From an uncultured Clostridia bacterium (GTDB taxonomy: Bacteria > Bacillota_A > Clostridia > Oscillospirales > Acutalibacteraceae), in the NCBI GenBank assembly GCA_944380625.1, contig CALWIE010000105.1, positions 1 to 10,255 on the forward strand: 10,255 nucleotides of DNA, written 5' to 3'. A program made the position numbers and the translations under genes. Position 1 is the stretch's first letter; every line of letters begins with the position of its first letter. This document shows, piece by piece, positions 1 through 10,255 of the stretch. The notes beneath the pieces are model-generated. The model was not told where the DNA came from and did not search any database. It saw nothing but the letters and a program-made list of their open reading frames with translations.

Positions 1-234
1 GAAAAACTTAAATTTCTTTGACAATAATATCTAAATTATTCAGAACACAGAGAGAAATAATACTATAATTTGAATATGTAACAATATCGTGTGGCTGCTC
101 TGTCCTGTATTTTTCTACCATGCCAACAAAGTACAGAAAAACTGTAAAAAAGGGAGCGTGTGTCGCTGTGTCAACCACCGATAAGGAAGGTTTGAAAACA
201 AACTAACTTAACGGCTGGCAGACAGGTTGCAATG

Positions 235-274
235 AAAAGCGGGTAAGAGGTCAAAAACCTCTTGTCCGCTTTTT
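235..274 (+). terminator. Rho-independent terminator or attenuator hairpin
   Basis: The arms AAAAGCGG (235-242) and AAGAGGT (245-251) pair with ACCTCTT (257-263) and CCGCTTTT (266-273) across a symmetric GT/GT internal mismatch, with loop CAAAA (252-256). The 3' arm runs directly into five Ts (270-274). The shape is that of an intrinsic terminator on the plus strand. It lies about 30 bases after the stop of the small ORF at 120-206, so it could be an attenuator, but no downstream gene is present for it to control. Confidence 0.7.
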
Positions 275-353
275 CTATACCGCATGGAACGATAGAACAG
301 TTTTTTTACGCTTTCGAGGGATATGATACTACTTGCTCTGTTCCTGCCCTCTG

Positions 354-379
354 AAAGCCGCATAAATCAAGGCTTTTTT
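354..379 (+). terminator. Second terminator-like hairpin
   Basis: AAAGCC (354-359) pairs with GGCTTT (371-376) around an 11-base loop, followed by more Ts to 379. The stem is short and the loop large, so it is weaker than the hairpins at 235-274 and 591-621. Confidence 0.45.
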
Positions 380-590
380 ATTGAAAGACAAGGCCACTTC
401 CTGCAAAAACCCGAAAATCCGGGCATAACCCGGCATAAGTTCGAGAAACAGCCCCCCTATTACTACGACAATACTACCGAGGAACGAGTTTTGATATCAA
501 GACACTTCCCCCTCGGACGCTTCACGGCGCCGGCCGGCCCGGCCCTTTGGCTTGTCCCGGGCGGGTTTGTCAAAATCGAAAAGCGGCGGC

Positions 591-621
591 AAAAAAGGGA
601 CAGCAGCGCTGTCCCTTTTTT
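591..621. terminator. Bidirectional terminator downstream of degV
   Basis: A perfect 14-base inverted repeat, AAAAAAGGGACAGC (591-604) and GCTGTCCCTTTTTT (608-621), with a three-base loop AGC. It gives a GC-rich stem followed by six Us whichever strand is read. On the minus strand it lies about 50 bases after the degV stop and should end degV transcription; on the plus strand it would block read-through from the AT-rich region. Confidence 0.88.
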
Positions 622-672
622 CTTGCAGATTGGAAATCCGTCCCCGGAAAAGGACGGGAACCTCTGTCTGTT

Positions 673-1539
673 TCAGCCCACCGCCACGGAGCAGCCCACC
701 GCCAGGGCTCCCCGGCCGATGTGGCAGGCCACGCTCAAAGGGAGGGGGGCCATGTCCACCTGCCGGCCTCCAAAGGCCTTGCGCAGCTCCTTTTTCCAGT
801 CCTTGGCCTCCTCCGGGTTGCCGGAATAGGCGGCCTCCAGCTGCAGGGAGCCGTCGGCCCACTCCTTTGGGAACCGGGTTTCCATGTCCTTGCGGATGGC
901 GTCAATCATAGTCTGGCGGGCGGCTTTCTTCCCCCGGACCTTGGCATAGGCGTCCAGTTTCCCGCCCTGGATCTGCAGCACCGGCTTTACGTTGAGCACC
1001 GTGCCCAAAGCCGCGGCGGCCGGGGTGATCCGCCCCCCTTTGCGCAGGTATTTCAGGGTCTCCACGGAGATGTAGATGCTGGACTGGGCCCGGCGGGCCT
1101 CCAAAGTCTCCCGGATCGCCCCGGCGTCCAGGCCCTGGCCCCGCAGGACCATGGCGTCCATCACCGCCTGCCACAGGGTCACGGAGATGCGCTGGTTGTC
1201 CGCCACCTCCACCTGGCCGCCGTAGTCCATGGCCAGGGTGCGGGCCGACTGGCAGGAGCCGCTGAGCCCGCTGGACATGGGGATGTGCACCACCTGGTCG
1301 TGGGTCTGAAGCAGTTTGTCCCAAAGGCCGGTCACGTCCCCCGGGGCAGGCTGGGAGGTGGAGATAGAGGCCCCGGCCTCCAGCCGCTGGTAGAACTCCT
1401 CTTGGGAAATGGTGAGGTCCTCGAAGAAGAGCTCCCCGTCGATGGTAAAGGGCATGGGCAGAACCGAGATCCCCAGGCGCTTGGCCTCCTCCTGGGAGAT
1501 GCCGCTGTTGCTGTCGGTGACAATGGCGATCCGCTTCAT
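673..1539 (-). CDS. DegV family protein (fatty-acid-binding, FakB-like)
   Basis: A 288-residue protein, the usual length for DegV/FakB proteins. In this family the protein binds one fatty acid and, where studied, presents it to the kinase FakA, which makes acyl-phosphate for phospholipid synthesis from external fatty acids; it is cytoplasmic. Visible family marks: the N-terminal strand and loop VTDSNSGIS (7-15), the TSQP motif (61-64) and SSGLSGSCQSA (89-99), which contribute lipid-headgroup contacts, and the C-terminal CHIGRGALAVG segment (272-282), matching the HxGPG-like end of the family. The start at 1539 has a GGAAAGGG ribosome site about 12 bases upstream and follows a good promoter. 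It is probably a single-gene unit ending at 591-621. Its fakA partner is not in the window, and many Firmicutes carry several DegV paralogues, so I give no finer name. Confidence 0.95.
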   Translation of the reverse strand: MKRIAIVTDSNSGISQEEAKRLGISVLPMPFTIDGELFFEDLTISQEEFYQRLEAGASISTSQPAPGDVTGLWDKLLQTHDQVVHIPMSSGLSGSCQSARTLAMDYGGQVEVADNQRISVTLWQAVMDAMVLRGQGLDAGAIRETLEARRAQSSIYISVETLKYLRKGGRITPAAAALGTVLNVKPVLQIQGGKLDAYAKVRGKKAARQTMIDAIRKDMETRFPKEWADGSLQLEAAYSGNPEEAKDWKKELRKAFGGRQVDMAPLPLSVACHIGRGALAVGCSVAVG

Positions 1540-1580
1540 AACGTGTTCAAACCCTTTCCAAATAGAGTCGGTTTACGCTC

Positions 1581-1609
1581 AGTATAGCATTTGCGAAAAG
1601 AGAACGCAA
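1581..1609 (-). promoter_or_regulatory. Sigma-A promoter for degV
   Basis: Read on the minus strand: -35 TTGCGT (1604-1609), a 17-base spacer, -10 TATACT (1581-1586) preceded by TGC, an extended -10 TG element. The -10 ends 41 bases before the degV start codon. Confidence 0.75.
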
Positions 1610-1628
1610 CAAAAACCGCCGGGCAAGG

Positions 1629-1647
1629 GGGAGAAAATCTCCCTTTT
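1629..1647 (+). terminator. Small hairpin between degV and the flavoprotein gene
   Basis: GGGAGA (1629-1634), loop AAA, TCTCCC (1638-1643), followed by TTTT on the plus strand. The minus-strand gene ending at 1672 would need a terminator here, but read in that direction the stem is followed by CC and only two Ts. It may be a weak terminator or a shared boundary element. Confidence 0.35.
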
Positions 1648-1671
1648 GGGAAAAGGTCCCCATGGGCTCCT

Positions 1672-2289
1672 TTACCGGATGAAGTTGGTCCGCTGGAAGG
1701 GCTCCCGCTCCGGCACTCCGTACTGCTCCTTCCCCAGGGCAATGGACTTCATGAGGAAGGCCATGTTCCGGGCCAGGGTGCGCATGGTCTGCATCCCCTC
1801 GGCGTCCTCTTTGGATTCCCCTTTGGCCCCGCCGTAGACGGCGTTCCAATACTGGCCCGTGGCTATGGGCATGCCGGCGATGGCGAAGTACTTGTTCAGC
1901 TCGTCGTAGGTGGCGGAGACCCCGCCCCGCCGGGCCACAGCCAGGGCCGCCCCCACCTTCATGGTCTTGTCGAAGGAGGTGGAGTAGAACAGCCGGTCCA
2001 GGAAGGAAACGAGCGTCCCGTTGGCAGAGGCGTAGTACACCGGCGTGCCGAACACCAACCCGTCGGCGGCTTCCAATTTCGGGGCCGCTTCATTGACCAG
2101 GTCGTCGAAGGCGCACTTGCCCTTCTCCTTGCAGGAGCCGCAGGCCACGCAGCCCCGGACGGCCTTGTTCCCCACCTGGCTCACCTCGGTCTCGATCCCT
2201 TCCTCCCGAAAGATCTTTTCCATCTCCGAAAGGGCCATGGCGGTGTTCCCGCCCACCCGGGGGCTTCCGTTTACCATCAACACTTTCAT
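1672..2289 (-). CDS. Iron-sulfur flavoprotein / flavodoxin-fold NAD(P)H:FMN reductase
   Basis: A 205-residue flavodoxin-like protein. The N-terminus KVLMVNGSPRVGGNT (2-16) is the FMN phosphate-binding loop of the NADPH-dependent FMN reductase superfamily, and GTPVYYASANG (80-90) is the second flavin-contacting loop. Cysteines 47, 50, 53 and 59 form CX2CX2CX5C, the compact motif of archaeal and clostridial iron-sulfur flavoproteins, which holds a [4Fe-4S] cluster beside FMN. It is probably a cytoplasmic electron-transfer or quinone/oxygen-detoxifying reductase; the physiological substrate cannot be read from sequence. The ATG at 2289 has a strong GGGAGG site upstream and its own promoter. It is divergent from the FAD-dependent dehydrogenase at 2592, a pairing of two redox genes that may or may not be functional. 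Confidence 0.9.
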   Translation of the reverse strand: MKVLMVNGSPRVGGNTAMALSEMEKIFREEGIETEVSQVGNKAVRGCVACGSCKEKGKCAFDDLVNEAAPKLEAADGLVFGTPVYYASANGTLVSFLDRLFYSTSFDKTMKVGAALAVARRGGVSATYDELNKYFAIAGMPIATGQYWNAVYGGAKGESKEDAEGMQTMRTLARNMAFLMKSIALGKEQYGVPEREPFQRTNFIR

Positions 2290-2324
2290 AGAACCGTTCC
2301 TCCCGTGAAGTTTTCTTGCCTTAC

Positions 2325-2353
2325 ACTATACCACAGCCGGGGCCTCCTGTCCA
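2325..2353 (-). promoter_or_regulatory. Sigma-A promoter for the flavoprotein gene
   Basis: Minus-strand -35 TGGACA (2348-2353), exactly 17 bases, -10 TATAGT (2325-2330). The ribosome site and ATG (2289) follow within 40 bases. It lies back to back with the plus-strand promoter at 2407-2435. Confidence 0.75.
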
Positions 2354-2406
2354 TGCGAAGGGGCGCCCCCCTTGGGAAAAGTTTTACCAGGACCTCTCCT
2401 TTTCCC

Positions 2407-2435
2407 TTGACAAAGGAGTCCGGGTGTGGTATCTA
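2407..2435 (+). promoter_or_regulatory. Sigma-A promoter of the riboswitch-FAD dehydrogenase unit
   Basis: Perfect -35 TTGACA (2407-2412), 17-base spacer, -10 TATCTA (2430-2435) with an extended TGG just before it (2427-2429). Transcription would start near 2442, about ten bases before the first stem of the riboswitch aptamer, which is where a riboswitch promoter should sit. Confidence 0.7.
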
Positions 2436-2451
2436 TGTATACGGCAAACGT

Positions 2452-2512
2452 GTTATATAGGTTCCCGCCTTGGGGGAACGTCTCTACCGGCCGCCTTGGG
2501 GCCGACTATAAC
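2452..2512 (+). promoter_or_regulatory. Purine riboswitch aptamer, guanine-type (C74)
   Basis: All parts of the purine aptamer are visible in order. P1 is GTTATA (2452-2457) paired with TATAAC (2507-2512). P2 is GTTCCC (2461-2466) with GGGAAC (2474-2479). J2/3 is GTCTCTAC (2480-2487), matching the family signature GUUUCUAC. P3 is CGGCC (2488-2492) with GGCCG (2500-2504). J3/1 is A2505-C2506. Loops L2 (2467-2473) and L3 (2493-2499) are both seven bases and can kiss through GG in L2 and CC in L3. C2506 corresponds to C74 of the xpt aptamer, which pairs with guanine or hypoxanthine; adenine switches have U there. P2 and P3 are each one pair shorter than in xpt, so their relative register is kept. 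The next gene is the FAD-dependent dehydrogenase at 2592. Confidence 0.88.
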
Positions 2513-2556
2513 CCGCTCGTTGGGACGGGTATAGTTGGCCCAAGGCGGCCCTTTTT
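2489..2556 (+). terminator. Riboswitch expression platform: long terminator hairpin
   Basis: Bases 2489-2515 pair almost perfectly with 2526-2550 (about 25 pairs, with one unpaired G near 2501, one unpaired A near 2510 and one G-U pair at 2504/2536), loop 2516-2525, followed by CTTTTT (2551-2556). The 5' arm is the aptamer's own P3, J3/1 and P1 3' strand, so aptamer and terminator exclude each other. The hairpin ends 35 bases before the FAD dehydrogenase start. Confidence 0.85.
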
Positions 2557-2591
2557 GCCCGTTTTAGTATCTCTTTGAAAGGTGGATGGTC

Positions 2592-3989
2592 ATGAACACA
2601 GACATTCTCATCATCGGGGCCGGGCCCGCCGGCATCTTCACCGCCCTGGAGCTGCTGCGCAGGGGCAGCAAAAAGAAGATCCTGCTGGTGGAAAAGGGCC
2701 GGGCCATTGAGGAGCGCCGCTGCCCCAAGTCCCAGACAGGCCGGTGTATGAACTGCAAGCCCTACTGCCACATCACCACCGGCTTCTCCGGGGCGGGGGC
2801 TTTCTCCGACGGGAAGCTGTCCCTCTCCACAGAGGTGGGCGGCGACCTGCCTCAGCTCATCGGGGAGGACCAGGCCGAGTCCCTTATCCGCTACACCGAC
2901 TCCATCTACCTGGAGTTCGGCGCGGACGCCCATGTGGAGGGTGTGGGGGAGAAGGAGGCCGTCAAGGAGATCCGCAAGCGGGCCATCCAGACGGGGCTCA
3001 AGCTGGTGGACTGCCCTATCCGCCACCTGGGCACGGAAAAGGCCCAGGAGATCTATGCCGCCATCGAGAGGCACCTCCAAAACCAGGGGGTGGAGCTGCG
3101 CTTTGGCTGCGCCTGCAACGATTTGATCCTCCGGGACGGGGTTTGCCTTGGGGCCCGCCTCTCCGAAGGCGGGAGGGAGTTTGAGGTCTACGCCCAAGAG
3201 ACCATTGTGGCGGCGGGCCGCCGGGGCGCCGACTGGTTCGACAAGCTCTGCGCCCGCCACGGCATCGCCCACGCCCCCGGCCCGGTGGACATCGGCGTCC
3301 GGGTGGAGGTGCGCAACGAGGTGATGGAGACGGTGAACAACGTCCTCTACGAGTCCAAGCTCATCGGCTACCCCCGGCCCTTCAAGGACAAGGTGCGCAC
3401 CTTCTGCCAGAACCCCGGGGGCTTTGTGAGCCAAGAGAACTACGACAACAACCTGGCGGTGGTAAACGGCCACTCCTATAAGGAGCTGAAAAGCCCCAAC
3501 ACCAACCTGGCCATCCTCTGTTCCCACCACTTTACCGATCCCTTCGACCAGCCCATTGAATACGCCCAAAAGGTGGGGGAGCTTACCAATATGCTGGGGG
3601 CGGGGCACATCCTGGTCCAGCGCTACGGGGATATTTTAGACGGCAAGCGCACCTGGCAGGAGGAGCTCTCCCGCTCCAACCTGCGGCCCACCCTGCCCGA
3701 CGCCGTGGCGGGGGACATCACCTCCGCCATGCCCTACCGGGCCCTGGTGAATATCCTCCATTTTATGCAGGCGGTAGACCACGTGGTGCCCGGCTTCGCC
3801 GCAGTGGAGACGCTGCTCTACTCCCCGGAGCTGAAGTTCTACAGCAACCGGGTGAAGATGGACAGGGAGCTCAACACCAGCGTACAGCGCCTCCACTGCC
3901 TGGGGGACTCCTCCGGCTGGACCAGGGGCCTGATGATGGCCTCCGCCATGGGGGTGCTCATGGGGCGTATGCTGGAAAAAGGGGAATAA
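2592..3989 (+). CDS. FAD-dependent dehydrogenase, COG2509-type, function unknown
   Basis: A 465-residue flavoprotein. The N-terminal Rossmann fingerprint is DILIIGAGPAGIFTALELLRRG (split: DILIIGAGPAG 4-14, helix to 25) with the acidic residue E34 at the end of the second strand, which binds the adenosine ribose of FAD. GFSGAGAFSDGKL (64-76) is typical of the uncharacterised FAD-dependent dehydrogenases of COG2509, and the C-terminal CLGDSSGWTRGLMMASAMG is the second flavin-binding segment. Between them sit four cysteines, C44, C52, C55 and C59 (CX7CX2CX3C), which could hold metal or an iron-sulfur cluster. No signal peptide; cytoplasmic. I chose ATG 2592 because GAAAGG (2577-2582) is nine bases upstream; an in-frame ATG at 2586 is too close. 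A purine riboswitch and terminator in its leader tie expression to a purine. The DUF1275 gene follows with no clear terminator between them. Confidence 0.9.
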   Translation: MNTDILIIGAGPAGIFTALELLRRGSKKKILLVEKGRAIEERRCPKSQTGRCMNCKPYCHITTGFSGAGAFSDGKLSLSTEVGGDLPQLIGEDQAESLIRYTDSIYLEFGADAHVEGVGEKEAVKEIRKRAIQTGLKLVDCPIRHLGTEKAQEIYAAIERHLQNQGVELRFGCACNDLILRDGVCLGARLSEGGREFEVYAQETIVAAGRRGADWFDKLCARHGIAHAPGPVDIGVRVEVRNEVMETVNNVLYESKLIGYPRPFKDKVRTFCQNPGGFVSQENYDNNLAVVNGHSYKELKSPNTNLAILCSHHFTDPFDQPIEYAQKVGELTNMLGAGHILVQRYGDILDGKRTWQEELSRSNLRPTLPDAVAGDITSAMPYRALVNILHFMQAVDHVVPGFAAVETLLYSPELKFYSNRVKMDRELNTSVQRLHCLGDSSGWTRGLMMASAMGVLMGRMLEKGE

Positions 3990-4001
3990 CCCCCGCCCCA
4001 G

Positions 4002-4030
4002 TTGCCATTTCTGTCCCCTGGGAGTATAAT
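4002..4030 (+). promoter_or_regulatory. Sigma-A promoter for the DUF1275 gene
   Basis: -35 TTGCCA (4002-4007), 17-base spacer, consensus -10 TATAAT (4025-4030). It lies just after the FAD dehydrogenase stop (3989) and 34 bases before the ATG at 4065, giving an mRNA start near 4037. The gene can therefore be expressed independently of the riboswitch. Confidence 0.82.
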
Positions 4031-4064
4031 GGAGGCTCAGAGACAACGGACGGAGTGGGTGCGT

Positions 4065-4772
4065 ATGGAAGAGAAAAAATACCTGGTCTGCGAGCGGCGC
4101 AGCGTCTTTGCCCTGCTGACCCTGAGCGCCGGGATGATGGGCGCCTACACCTTCAACCTGCGGGGTGGGGTGTTCTGCAACGCCCAGACGGCCAACGTGG
4201 TGCTCATGGCCATCGCCTTTGGCCAGGGGGACTGGATGGGCGGCGGCTATTACCTGATCCCCATCACCGCCTATTTGGCAGGGGCCTTCCTGTCGGAGAT
4301 CCTTCCCTCGCCGGTGCGCAGGTTCGGCTTTCTCCGGTGGGACACCTACCTGGTGGCCTTTGAAGTGCTGGCCCTGTTCTCCATTGGGCTCATCCCCCTG
4401 GACTGGCCCCACCACCTGGTGCAGGTGCTGGTGAACTTTTTGGCCTCCATGCAGTACAACACTTTCCGCCAGGCGGAGGGGATCCCCATGGCCACCACCT
4501 TCTGCACCAACCAGCTGCGGCAGGTGGGCGTCGGCTTTGCCAAGGCCGTGCGCAAAGGGGACCGGCAGGCCCTGGCCCGGGGCGTGTTCTTTTTGGGAAT
4601 GCTGGGCTGCTTTTTCGCGGGCGGGGTCCTTTCCACCCTGGCCTGCTCCTTCGTGCGCGGAAAGGCTATCTGGCTGAACCTCCTCCCCCTGGGGGTTGTC
4701 CTGGCCCGCCTGGCCCACGCGGACCTCACCGACGAAAAGGGGCTCCTCTCCCGCAAGCCCTCCGGCCACTGA
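4065..4772 (+). CDS. YoaK/DUF1275 family membrane protein
   Basis: A 235-residue integral membrane protein of the DUF1275 (YoaK) family, whose biochemical role is not established. Family marks: SAGMMGAYTF (21-30) followed by GGVFCNAQTANVV (34-46), and MQYNTFRQAEGIPMATTFCTN (129-149, shown here by its ends) near the third quarter. About six hydrophobic segments are visible near 14-30, 61-80, 95-112, 117-130, 173-195 and 201-216. ATG 4065 is chosen because GGAG (4052-4055) lies nine bases upstream and the promoter at 4002-4030 would leave the earlier in-frame TTG (4002) and ATG (4029) inside or before the -10 box. It ends just ahead of the sigK promoter. There is no evident tie to sporulation or to the purine switch beyond adjacency. 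Confidence 0.9.
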   Translation: MEEKKYLVCERRSVFALLTLSAGMMGAYTFNLRGGVFCNAQTANVVLMAIAFGQGDWMGGGYYLIPITAYLAGAFLSEILPSPVRRFGFLRWDTYLVAFEVLALFSIGLIPLDWPHHLVQVLVNFLASMQYNTFRQAEGIPMATTFCTNQLRQVGVGFAKAVRKGDRQALARGVFFLGMLGCFFAGGVLSTLACSFVRGKAIWLNLLPLGVVLARLAHADLTDEKGLLSRKPSGH

Positions 4773-4780
4773 GGGCCCTG

Positions 4781-4810
4781 GCAAATTTTCCGGGCCGCCC
4801 CCATACACAT
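4781..4810 (+). promoter_or_regulatory. Sigma-E-like promoter of sigK
   Basis: GCAAATT (4781-4787) fits the sigma-E -35 pattern KMATATT with one mismatch. After 14 bases comes CATACACAT (4802-4810), close to the sigma-E -10 pattern CATACAnT. No sigma-A promoter is apparent here. In Bacillus sigK is transcribed by sigma-E in the mother cell, so position and sequence agree. Confidence 0.6.
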
Positions 4811-4840
4811 GGAGTAGACTTGTGAAGGGAAGTGGTCGCC

Positions 4841-10255
<5,415 letters not shown>

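Larger units (their letters stand above)
1..505. other. AT-rich gene-poor region, possible mobile-element edge
   Basis: This half kilobase is far richer in A and T than everything after about position 505, where composition turns GC-rich abruptly. I see no convincing protein gene. A 28-codon plus-strand ORF (ATG 120, stop 204-206; protein starts MPTKYRKTVKKG) precedes a strong terminator hairpin (235-274), a layout like the leader peptide plus attenuator upstream of some resistance genes, but the ORF has no Shine-Dalgarno site and no gene follows. A 37-codon minus-strand ORF (8-121) also lacks a ribosome site. Other structure: a second terminator at 354-379, a hairpin CCGGG-CATAA-CCCGG (419-433) and a perfect palindrome TTGATATCAA (491-500) near the composition step. 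The composition step suggests acquired DNA; which element it belongs to cannot be told from here. Confidence 0.4.

Noticed and set aside
323..829. Plus-strand ORF of 168 codons across the AT/GC boundary
   Set aside because: Crosses a terminator (354-379), the composition step and the bidirectional terminator, then runs antisense into the end of degV; no family resemblance.
547..1587. Long plus-strand ORF of 346 codons opposite degV
   Set aside because: It is antisense to a clear DegV protein, has low-complexity G/L/H/V-rich sequence typical of a GC-rich shadow frame, and lacks a ribosome site.
2484..3608. Minus-strand ORF of 374 codons opposite the FAD dehydrogenase
   Set aside because: Shadow of a strongly recognisable FAD enzyme; composition is that of a reverse-complement frame, and its end overlaps the riboswitch terminator.
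4002..4064. Upstream start (TTG 4002 or ATG 4029) for the DUF1275 protein
   Set aside because: These codons lie in the -35 and -10 boxes of the gene's own promoter; ATG 4065 has a well-placed GGAG and fits the family N-terminus.
3636..4808. Minus-strand ORF of 390 codons opposite the FAD and DUF1275 genes
   Set aside because: Spans two real plus-strand genes and their intergenic promoter; rich in H, G, P and Q as expected for a shadow frame.

Overview
The window looks like a chromosomal segment of a GC-rich, spore-forming Firmicute, most likely a gut Clostridium-class bacterium of the Oscillospiraceae type. The reasons are the strong Shine-Dalgarno sites, a DegV protein, a pro-sigma-K gene behind a sigma-E-like promoter, a purine riboswitch, and the general protein style. 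The taxonomic call is inference, since there is no rRNA gene here.

Layout. Positions 1 to about 500 are clearly AT-rich compared with the rest. They hold no convincing gene, but contain two rho-independent terminator-like hairpins and a possible 28-codon leader ORF; this may be the edge of a mobile element. A perfect bidirectional terminator (591-621) separates it from degV (673-1539, minus), a fatty-acid-binding protein. Next is a flavodoxin-fold protein with a CX2CX2CX5C iron-sulfur motif (1672-2289, minus). Divergent from it is an FAD-dependent dehydrogenase of the uncharacterised COG2509 type (2592-3989, plus). The two have back-to-back promoters, and the FAD gene is preceded by a recognisable purine riboswitch with a guanine-type specificity base (C74) followed by a long terminator hairpin. 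Then come a DUF1275/YoaK membrane protein with its own near-consensus promoter (4065-4772) and sigK, encoding the late mother-cell sporulation sigma factor with its hydrophobic pro-sequence. The sigK reading frame loses similarity inside the last DNA-recognition helix and runs open through its own terminator, so it looks 3'-damaged.

A gene-free stretch of about 420 bases (5528-5949) contains a row of small GC-rich hairpins, then a good sigma-A promoter and a long leader. After it begins a type I-E (Cascade) CRISPR-Cas operon: cas3 (HD nuclease plus helicase, 5950-8679) and casA/cse1 (8660 to the window end), overlapping by 20 bases. A ribosome binding site for the next gene, presumably casB/cse2, sits in the last bases. 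No CRISPR array lies in the window.

The best candidate for something new is the purine riboswitch on the COG2509 gene. It links an enzyme family of unknown function to purine levels, and the overlap between aptamer and terminator predicts that the purine switches the gene on rather than off.
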